This document shows positions 56,490-64,000 of a stretch of DNA of 64,000 nucleotides, one piece after another. Numbering within the stretch: position 1 is the stretch's first letter; every line of letters starts with the position of its first letter. Origin of the DNA: Lutraria lutraria (Eukaryota; Mollusca; Bivalvia; Venerida; Mactridae); contig OZ026840.1 in assembly GCA_964023205.1 (NCBI GenBank), forward strand, positions 11,208,603-11,272,602, in the 5' to 3' direction. The notes beneath the pieces are model-generated. The model saw nothing but the letters and a program-made list of their open reading frames with translations. It was not told where the DNA came from and made no database searches. The translations under genes and the position numbers were made by a program.

Positions 56490-56708
56490 CAGTTATACCG
56501 GTGTACAGCGGCCGATTTGTTTCACCAGTTTTCATGGACTATACTATGATTTTAACCAGTACTAACTTCCCCTTCCACAAGGAACCAGTAACCTCTCCAC
56601 ATGTGGAGAAAAATCAACACAGTTGTCAATTTCATTGGAAGGGTATGACCTCTGAGATCACCTGGTCACAAATCCAGCACACTAACCACATGACCACGGC
56701 CACAAGTT
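56490..56708 (-). repeat. SINE (third family), copy 2
   Basis: The head at the right end reads on the - strand TGGTCATGTGGTTAGTGTGC and GGATTTGTGACCAGGTGATC. The body includes reversed AACCAGTACTAACTTCCCCT and TTTTCATGGACTATACTATG. It ends only 14 bases before exon 5. Confidence 0.65.
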
Positions 56709-56722
56709 ACAAATGTACTTAC

Positions 56723-56858
56723 ATCAAGAGCATTAACAAGTTGTGAGAGAACAGATTCAGTGTCTGCACCAACAAGTGACTTGGCCTCGGCACGAGTGGC
56801 ATCACCAGGTTCATCCTTGATATCTTCTTGTGGCTGTCTCTGTTTCTCTATCTCTGCC
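56723..56858 (-). CDS. multi-dsRBM RNA-binding protein, exon 5
   Basis: 136 bases, acceptor TTGTTGTTACAG, donor GAT|GTAAGT. Encodes a charged linker (AEIEKQRQPQEDIKDEPGDA) followed by an alpha-helical stretch LVGADTESVLSQLVNALD. No domain is recognised; it connects the first and second dsRBM-like units. Confidence 0.78.
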
Positions 56859-58710
56859 CTGTAACAACAATAAAGCATTTACATTCAAACCTGGGAACAA
56901 AGGCTACCTTTGGGAAAGACCATATATGGCCTTTATTAACAGGTGGCATTCATTAGGAAGTCAGTTTATTCCAAACAAGAGTGCAAAATTTCACAAAATA
57001 CGCCTGTCTAAAGGTTTGGGATACCATGAGTGGCAAATTATTTATCTTTTTTAAAATAAGCAACATTTTATAAATATGATATGTAGCAACATACACATTT
57101 TTCATCGAAATCCAGACAGCCTTGTGATCTGAGAAATATAAACACTTCATTTTTAGTCAATTTTCAATGTATCATGGGGCATGACTGACAAGTGCCTGGG
57201 GCAATTATGCTGGTTATCGAACTTGACCAATATCTTGTGCCCAGAAATATATGTACACAGTTTGGTGAAGATAGATTGGTAATTATGCTGAACGTTTAAA
57301 ACGCACTTAGTGACCCTGTGAACCAGTTTTTAACCCTAAATAATCCATCCTAGATATCATGTAGATGCAACTTCTGAGCAAGTTTGGTGAAGATCTGTTG
57401 TACACTATTTGAATAACAGTCAGTATATCGTGTTGAATGTTGAAAATGCACTAAGTGACCATATGACAAGTGTTTTGACCCGAAATAACCCATATTTGAA
57501 CTTGACCAAGACATCATCTAGGTGCAACTACTGACCAAGTTGGATGAAGATCAGATGAGTACTATTTGAATTAGAGTTCAGGCAACATGTTGTCTGTTAA
57601 AAATGCACTTAGTGACTCTATGACCTAGTTTTTGACCCGACATGACACATATTCGAACTTGACCTAGATATCATCTAGATGCAACTACTGACTAAGTTTG
57701 GTAAAGATCGGAGGAATATTATTTGAATTAGAGTCCGGACAACATGTTGAATGTTTAAAATGCATTTAGTGACCCAATGACCTAGATTTTGACCCTGCAT
57801 GACCCATATTCGAACTTGACCTAGATATGAACTAGATGCAACTTCTGACCAAGTTTGGTGAAGATCTGATGTACACTATTTAAATAAGAGTCTGGACAAT
57901 GTGCTGGACGCCGCTGCCGCACGCCATGGGGTTTCACATTATACGTCCCGTCTTTGACGGGCATATAAATATCAATAATAGTATTCAAAGAATGGCCTAT
58001 ATTCACAGGGTGGCCTATATTCACAGGGTGGCCTTTTTAAGGTGGCTGCAAACTCTGGTTTGAATATTTTATGATATAAATCTACCCTTGCATACTAAAT
58101 AACAAACAAACACTGTTTACTCTATGAACTTAATATATCACTATTCTCAATTTTTTACAATGTAACATGGCTGAATTTGCAAGGACGTTATATAAATGCA
58201 TTACCTTTTACCCTCATTCATACATAAATTCCTCAATCATAAGTTAAAAACTAGCAGGAAAGAATGACAAAGGCAACCATGGTACAGCATCCCCCTCCCC
58301 CACTTGGTTGAGCAAACTCGTCAAACAAATGGATTTTCACAGCATTACATTGATAACAACATTAAAGTACAGGGAGACTTACCAACACATGACTGCCATC
58401 AAAACACATGTAAAGAATCAATTAATTTACCAGCAACATCAGACATGTGCCAAATGTAAGGGTTATACCTAAAATATCCATATATTACACTGCTAAAACA
58501 CGAAACAGAACTCCCTGAGAAACAAAACTCCCTGAGAAAAAATCAGACAATTTGTCCACTCCCATTTTTATCAGAATTCACTAAAAACCAGACTTTTTGC
58601 TTAGTCCAGAAGGGGTCCTGTTTCCAGGGATTCAACTGTAAATACAAAATTAATAGAATTTTACTACGTTTTTGGAAAAGCAGATGAAAAACTTAAGCCT
58701 TTAAGGTTAC
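56859..58710 (-). other. intron 4 with foldback remnants and a tandem-cored repeat
   Basis: Holds a partial foldback copy at 56880-56965 (TTCAAACCTGGGAACAAAGG), a tandem-cored repeat (57170-57965) and another foldback remnant at 57980-58065 (ATTCACAGGGTGGCC twice). 58100-58700 is AT-rich and unassigned. Confidence 0.7.
57170..57965 (+). repeat. tandem-cored repeat, GACCTAGTTTTTGACCC type
   Basis: About five units of around 155 bases sharing CATATTCGAACTTGACCTAG, ATCTAGATGCAACTACTGAC, AAGTTTGGTGAAGATC and GTTTAAAATGCACTTAGTGA. The end GCTGGACGCCGCTGCCGCAC is followed by a small hairpin CCCGTCTTTGACGGGC. Confidence 0.75.
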
Positions 58711-58922
58711 CTGATAACATCTGATCCAGGATCAACTAGGTTATAGATCTCTGCCACAGTTAATGATAACATAATATTCAAAGCTTTCTGAAAGACTTCT
58801 TGTTTCAGCTCTTTCTTATTTGGCTTGATGGCACGAGCCAAAAACACATCATCAAGTTTAAGAACCCCTGTATACATAGCTTTACCATCAACACGTGCTA
58901 ACTCCTCAGAGTCATACTCAGC
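58711..58922 (-). CDS. multi-dsRBM RNA-binding protein, exon 4
   Basis: 212 bases, acceptor TTACATTTTCAG, donor AG|GTAACC, phase 0 in and 2 out. Most of the first dsRBM-like unit: AMYTGVLKLDDVFLARAIKP and NKKELKQEVFQKALNIML, the beta strands and helix 2 with an NKKELK motif. It ends with TVAEIYNLVDPGSDVI. Confidence 0.83.
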
Positions 58923-58939
58923 CTGAAAATGTAACACAA

Positions 58940-59092
58940 GAAAATACAAACTTGCAAACATAGGCCATCCTCGGGACAGACAAAATGAGGCATCTATTGA
59001 CAGGTGGCATATGACAGTTTAAAGATATTGATTGTCCTATAATCACAGGCTGGTCATTATTCAGAGGTGGCTGCTAACACAGGTTTCACTGA
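58940..59092. mobile_element. foldback element, diverged copy
   Basis: Starts ATACAAACTTGCAAACATAG and ends GGTGGCTGCTAACACAGGTT then TCACTG. The interior ATTGACAGGTGGCAT matches the family. Confidence 0.6.
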
Positions 59093-59228
59093 ACTGTTTT
59101 AATATACAACTGCACCACTCTCTACAGTAATGATTTCAACAGTTATCTCCAATATTACAATATTTGAAAATATTTTTTTTAGTAAGAATAATAAGACAAT
59201 TTTTACACAGAAGCATCAAACTTAATTC

Positions 59229-60145
59229 CAGTAAAACTATTCGAATGTTGTTGTGTCCTGAAAAATCATTCGGGAAATCCATGGTTTCGAATAATCGATT
59301 TCAGTATGATGTACCGGTTGGAAACGATAAATTCCGTACTGTCCGTATATTGCAAGGGAGTTAACTCTCGTATGCAAACATGACGTTACTTGATAATAAG
59401 AATAAAATAAAATGTATAACAAACACTTATTTTTTATCCTTGTTTTATGAATGTATATGAGTTAATAAATGAAAAAATAATTCTTGTTTCAAAAATACCC
59501 GCACATTTAGACCCCATATTATCATATGTCATTCTCACTTCACTTACAAACGATCAACTAGGCATCGTTATCATCACATTCTAAGACATTAAAGAATCGA
59601 ACATGAAATGTTTTTATGTTTGGTACATTTTTTTTCACTAAATTATCATATTCTAGTTAGTTTTGTTTAATTGTGTTCGAATCAGTTTTTAAATTCTGAA
59701 TGACGCTGAAATGCAAATAATTTCATACAGATCACCAAGTACGTACGCATATTAACTGATTATACCCGACATCATAGTGAAATATTTGTCGCGATTAGTA
59801 TAAAATCGTAACAAACAATATGGTCAACTTAACGATAATTAAACTGTTCGCACACTTCGTGTATGAATCGATGTTACACATTGTTTGTCACACGACATTT
59901 GATTCTCAATCAGCCATTGTTATCAATTGGCAATTTTGAATAATAAGTGTGAAAATATGCACATTCATAAGTTTAGGGACCAAATATTGTATTTGGATTA
60001 CACCAGGTATTTGTAAAATCCCATTCTTATAACCGGGGTTCGTTGTACTTGAAATATATAGAGTCGTAATCGGGATTGTAGATTTTATTCGGATAATACC
60101 GGGTCCTTGGATAATCGGTGTTCGGATAATCGAGGTTTTACTGTA
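59229..60145. mobile_element. possible pogo/Tigger-like MITE
   Basis: Left end CAGTAAAACTATTCGAATG and right end (inverted) ACAGTAAAACCTCGATTATC share CAGTAAAACNNTTCGAA/TTATCCGAA-like ends, and the right arm repeats GATAATCGG three times. CAGTxxAACCTCG termini are usual for pogo/Tigger elements. No transposase frame was seen; the TA target duplication is clear only on the right side. Confidence 0.45.
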
Positions 60146-60194
60146 AATGTTTTAACAATTGTTATTTTGAACAAAAAAAAAGAATGTTTCATAC

Positions 60195-60296
60195 CTTTAG
60201 TCTAAGTTTAGAACTTGTGATGGCGTTCATTATTGTCTGTATAGCATTAATCTTGATGGATTCATCATTGCGTAAAAATAAACAAAACCTGTGTAA
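60195..60296 (-). CDS. multi-dsRBM RNA-binding protein, exon 3
   Basis: 102 bases, 34 codons, phase 0 at both ends, acceptor CATTTTACAG and donor AAG|GTATGA. Encodes LHRFCLFLRNDESIKINAIQ and TIMNAITSSKLRLK, probably helix 1 of the first dsRBM-like unit. An alternative acceptor 8 bases further (CACAG) would break the frame and is not favoured. Confidence 0.72.
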
Positions 60297-60431
60297 CTGT
60301 AAAATGGAAACATTGTGTTAGGACATTATAACCAATTAAATATTCTCCATAATGATAGTATATACTTTATATAACAGAATTCTTTATCTAATGTTCAGCT
60401 TTAAACTTCTTCATTTGGCTTAAATGCCATT

Positions 60432-60640
60432 TTGCAACAATTTTTCAATTATTTACAATGGCTGATTCACCAAAACAAGTTTTCCTGGATGGTATTCTAA
60501 CCAGTTCTAACTTTAACTTACTCTTCCATGTGAAGGAAAATCAACATTTATGTCAAATTGTTGCGACGAGGAATTGGAACGAAAATCCCTTGGTTACAAA
60601 TACAGCACATCAAACACTGGACCGGACGCAGCCTTGCCAA
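60432..60640 (-). repeat. SINE (third family), copy 3
   Basis: The body (reverse of TTTTCCTGGATGGTATTCTA, ACCAGTTCTAACTTTAACTT, AAATCAACATTTATGTCAAA) and the head at 60585-60635 match the 56490 copy. The 83-codon + strand frame across it is not a gene. Confidence 0.6.
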
Positions 60641-61075
60641 CCACTTTCATGTAATAACAAATATACAACATTAATTTGCATCATAAGGAAGTTATTTACT
60701 TTTGTATGATAATAAGTGATATCTTGATGATTTCAACATACAGTATGAGATATGATCCTTTTTATAATAAGATCACTTTGAAGATACATCAAAACTAATG
60801 GTACATACAATTTTGTAATCTACAAATCTTGCCAAATAGAACCAACTGTTTCTATCAAAACCACAAATAACTCCCTGAACAAGGCACCCATGTCTCTTAA
60901 CATGGCATTTTGACTCTTGAAATAAACAAAATATAACTTCTGACCCAAGAGAGTTGTCATTTTTTACCCTCAACTGTTGATGCCTAGCACCATGTTGGTT
61001 CATAGAAAAATTCTTAGACTTTTTAAAACTTATTTTATAATCAATTATATAAACTATAAATATTCCAACATTCAC

Positions 61076-61224
61076 CTTTTCAGCAACAGACATACTTTCT
61101 ACGTCAAGTTGTTCTAATTTAGCTTTAGCCAAGGAATGTACAGGGGGAACAACTACATTGTTTGTACTCTTATTACCTCCCCTTCCTCTACCTCGAGTAT
61201 TGTTGAATGCATTGGGTGGCATTC
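61076..61224 (-). CDS. multi-dsRBM RNA-binding protein, exon 2
   Basis: 149 bases, acceptor ATTCATACAG, donor AAG|GTGAAT. Encodes MPPNAFNNTRGRGRGGNKST, NNVVVPPVHSLAKAKLEQLD and VESMSVAEK. It extends the RG-rich region and then turns helical. The ATG at 61222 could be mistaken for the start codon, but exon 1 joins it in frame (phase 1 + 2). Confidence 0.78.
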
Positions 61225-61329
61225 CTGTATGAATGGAATTATTTCAATGTTACTACATTATAAACAATTTTTTCAACAGTTGAGTATTACAAAAGAACTT
61301 CATAACCATAGGGGATTAGCACATTGAAT

Positions 61330-61544
61330 TGTTTGTTTGTTTGAGTTTTACGCCCCTTTTCAATAGTCAGAGTCATATAAGACCAACAGTTCACCTAACC
61401 ATCGTTCCTGGAAACAACCAGTACTGGACTCCCATCCTCCATAAGCAACTACCTACTTTCTCATTAAGAGACATAGTCAGTAACTGGACTTGAATCCACA
61501 ACTCTATCAGTGACCTTAACCACTTGACCACAGAGGTGGGTCAG
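61330..61544 (-). repeat. tRNA-derived SINE, copy 3
   Basis: Reverse copy: GTTTGTTTGTTTGAGTTTTA (tail) at left, CCATCGTTCCTGGAAACAAC and AGTACTGGACTCCCATCCTC in the body, CTTAACCACTTGACCACAG (A-box side) at right. Confidence 0.75.
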
Positions 61545-61724
61545 CATGTTGAAGGGATGGTGTATAATGGTTAATCATACCTAAAATGGCCAAATAGACC
61601 AAAAGCCTCCTATGGTCCTAACAATAAAAGTCTAAAACAAGTTTAACTATTACTGCTATTACTGATTTATAACTTCTGATGCTTTTGATCGACTTAATTC
61701 TCAAAATTAATACAAATATTTGAT

Positions 61725-62012
61725 TCAGTATTATACACATTTACTGAAAATATGACCAGGGTTGGTTAATAAATGAATGTGCTAGAGTGTAAACAAGCTA
61801 AATATTGCAAATTTTCAAAGTCAAGGGCACATAACTCTTGAAGTCCTAGTCCGCTTTTGCCTATAATCGAACTTAGCCGAGACATTGTGGCCAAATACAT
61901 TGTGACCAAGTTTAATTGAGATTAGTTAAGAGCTGTGGATGATAGAGTGTAAACAAACTAATTGTGGACGGACGATGTACGCCAGACATTCATCGATCCT
62001 AAAAGCTCAAAA
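61725..62012 (+). mobile_element. tandem-cored element, GGGCCCATAACTC core, short copy
   Basis: About one and a half units (TTATACACATTTACTGAAAA, AATGTGCTAGAGTGTAAACA, GGGCACATAACTCTTGAAGT) followed by the end module GTGGACGGACGATGTACGCC and ACATTCATCGATCCTAAAAG. Confidence 0.7.
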
Positions 62013-62769
62013 AGGGGAAAATTGAGCCCAACAAAGTAAATGAAAACAGAGTACTGTATACGTCTTAATATTGGCGCCCATTTTATTTTGGCGATCAGCA
62101 TAGGAACCACCAAATCTAGACCGCGCCAATATAAAACTACGCCAATAATAAACACGGCCAATTATTTTGTCAAAGAAAATTATTGAAACTTTTGTTATCA
62201 AAAGGTGTAACTAATACTTTTTCACGTAACTATTTGTATGTTAGTATGTTTGTACATGTATTATTACTTGTTTACTTTTATCAGTTAAAGAACATGCATA
62301 AAGTTTATTGCCTTAGGGTAGATCTTAATTGAAACAAGGTAAAATCTAAACGATTAAAAAAATCACACCATATAAAACTTATATTGCCAGTACATACAGA
62401 CAGACTAAATTAAACCCGAATTAACAACAATATGTTCCAATTTAAGATAAATTATCGAAACAAATAATCACTTTTAGCCATTGTGTTAACTCCTGTTCGA
62501 TCCCAAGTAATTACCAACACTTTGGTCTTCATGTATCTTATTCTTGCTGTTTATACATTCCTCACTTGATAAGATAGTAGTTATGAAGATATTAATTAAA
62601 ATATTCTAGTTATTTCCCTTGAAAATGGTGGAAACGTATTTCCATAAGACAAGTGTTTTAATTTTGGATATGAAACCGACAAATATAGAACCCGCCAATT
62701 CATGAACATCTTAAATACGCCAAATTTTGCATCCGCTGAATTAAAGACGTATACAGTAAATGGTATTAC
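62013..62769 (-). other. intron 1, unassigned part
   Basis: AT-rich. GGCGCCCATTTTATTTTGGC (62071) recalls CCGCCAAAATAAAATGGGCT at 48268 in reverse, so an old element is likely. No exon was seen. Confidence 0.4.
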
Positions 62770-63048
62770 CTCTCTGTCCCCTTCCTCTGCCCCTAATCTG
62801 ACCCCTTCCACCATTTGGGTTGCTACCCCATTTCTGTTGCCCCCCACCTCTACTTTGTTCAGTAATTTGCTGACTTTGATTTGTAGAATTCTGAATGCCA
62901 AAATTCCCTCCACGACCCCTCTGATTATTAGTCCCCGCCCCTCTCCTATTGCTGGCTCCACCTCTTTGGAATCCTGTAGCACCACGCTGGTTTCCTGCCC
63001 TCTGTGCCCCACCACGTTGATTTCCACGATGACTGTAAGTTGCATCAG
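62770..63048 (-). CDS. multi-dsRBM RNA-binding protein, first exon visible (RGG-rich)
   Basis: Most 5' exon found of a gene whose eleven visible exons add up to 2424 in-frame bases, 807 residues and stop. Acceptor TTTTGACTTTTTAG at 63049, donor AGAG|GTAATA at 62769. It encodes an arginine/glycine-rich segment (GNQRGGAQRAGNQRGATGFQ, GRGQIRGRGRGQRG), an RNA-binding, often arginine-methylated, low-complexity type common in RNA-processing proteins. Order of the whole protein: RGG region (about 1-115), dsRBM-like units at about 150-230, 300-385, 400-490 and 555-630, R3H-like end at about 700-770. The order recalls NKRF, which regulates transcription and pre-rRNA processing with XRN2, but no G-patch was found. 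The start codon is outside or not identified. Confidence 0.78.
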
Positions 63049-63194
63049 CTAAAAAGTCAAAATAAGGGTCAACAGATGATACTCGATCATTGACAACCCT
63101 GTCAAATAGTAATTCATACTTCATGAACAACTCATGAATTGTTCATGATGTATGCAGGAACAGTTCAAGAACAATAATGTTTTCATGAATTCTG
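63049..63194. other. region just upstream of the RGG exon
   Basis: The frame stays open to 63130 (ending DPYFDFLADATYS before the RGG part), so the exon could extend further if the acceptor at 63049 is not used. CATGAACAACTCATGAATTG is a short AT-rich repeat near 63121. Confidence 0.35.
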
Positions 63195-63955
63195 TTCATA
63201 GGGGTGTAAGTATAAACAAGACGGCCCATAACTCTCTAAGTTGAGGTCCGATTCCACCCATAACTAATCTTGTCCAAGATCTTTTGGTTATACACATTTA
63301 CTGAAAATATTATCAGGATTGGTGAATAAATGAATGCGCTAGGGTGTAAACAAACTCAAATATAGCAAATTTTCAGTCAAGGGCCCATAACTCTTGAAGT
63401 TCTGGTCCGATTCCGTCCATAATCAAACTCGTCCAAGATCTTTTGGTTATACACATTTACTGAAAATATTATTAGGATTGATGTAAATGAAGGCGCTAGA
63501 GTGTAAACAAACTAGAAAATAGCATATTTATATAGTCAAGGGCCCATAACTCTTGAAGTTCTGGTCTGATTCCGTCCATAATTAAACTCGTCCAAGATCT
63601 TTTGGTTATACACATTTACTGAAAATATTATTAGGATTGATGTAAATGAAGGCGCTAGAGTGTAAACAAACTAGAAAATAGCATATTTATATAGTCAAGG
63701 GCCCATAACTCTTGAAGTTCTGGTCTGATTCCGCCTATAATCAAAGTTGTCCAAGATCTTTTGGTTATACACATTTACCCATAACTCTAAAAGTTATTGT
63801 CCGATTTCGCCCATAATCGAACTTATCCGAGACATTGTGGCAACATACATTGTGACCAGTTTGATTAAGATTGGTTAAGAGCTGTGGATGCCAGGGTGCA
63901 TAGAATCTGTGGCCGGACACCGGACATTCATCGATCCTAACAGCTCACCAGTCCT
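63195..63955 (+). mobile_element. tandem-cored element, GGGCCCATAACTC core, four units
   Basis: Starts near ATAAACAAGACGGCCCATAA and ends GGCCGGACACCGGACATTCA and CGATCCTAACAGCTCACC. Core units carry CATAACTCTTGAAGTTCTGG, TCTTTTGGTTATACACATTT and GGCGCTAGAGTGTAAACAAA. Two neighbouring 159-base units (with starts near 63540 and 63699) are nearly identical, a sign of recent local duplication. Confidence 0.75.
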
Positions 63956-64000
63956 GATAAGACAGATAAGTTTTATTTAAAGTCGGCAAGATAAGTAACA

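Noticed and set aside
61222..61224. ATG at exon 2 as start of the RNA-binding protein
   Set aside because: The upstream RGG exon ends in the matching phase and the joined frame is open, so this Met is probably internal.
62702..63052. 116-codon + strand frame
   Set aside because: It is the complement of the RGG-rich exon, whose splice sites and phase agree with the rest of the - strand gene.

Overview
This is eukaryotic, AT-rich, intron-rich DNA. The repeat content (tRNA-headed SINEs, many different tandem-repeat elements with GGACGG-rich tails, foldback elements), the MCT-type transporter and the DIRS/Ngaro-type retrotransposon suggest a marine invertebrate, most likely a bivalve mollusc. 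That placement is inferred from overall character, not from a database match. No operons, prokaryotic signals or CRISPR are present.

Two host genes can be reconstructed exon by exon with matching splice phases. (1) On the + strand, 21334-34191, five coding exons, all joined by phase-1 introns, encode a 459-residue SLC16/monocarboxylate-transporter-like membrane protein. (2) On the - strand, from 63048 down to 43241, eleven exons with consistent phases encode the last 807 residues of an RNA-binding protein. It has an RG/RGG-rich N-terminal part, four double-stranded-RNA-binding-motif (dsRBM)-like units and a C-terminal R3H-like domain, an order that recalls NF-kappa-B-repressing factor (NKRF). 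Its 5' end lies outside the window or was not found.

Layout. 1-21 kb is gene-poor and filled with mobile DNA: two elements with CCGGTGTA termini (1935-3477 and 17693-18561), a 25-bp minisatellite, an 834-bp inverted-repeat element inserted in a satellite with an 8-bp target duplication, SINEs, and several tandem-repeat-cored elements. One short signal-peptide-like reading frame (1679-1948) ends inside the first of these elements. 21-34 kb is the transporter gene. Its 9.1-kb first intron carries an antisense tyrosine-recombinase retrotransposon (SGNH hydrolase, Gag, zinc-finger, RT-RNase H and YR reading frames) with one in-frame stop in Gag. 34-43 kb is intergenic and dominated by two large tandem-cored elements, one of which carries a nested transposon with perfect TTAA duplications. 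43-63 kb is the RNA-binding gene; its introns are loaded with the same repeat families, including a second copy of the 36-38 kb element.

The most unusual observation is in intron 6 of the RNA-binding gene. Eighteen head-to-tail 64-bp copies start inside exon 7, so the exon-7 splice acceptor and first exon bases are present eighteen times in a row. A second theme is modular repeats: several elements share the same palindromic start and the same hairpin end but carry unrelated minisatellite cores.
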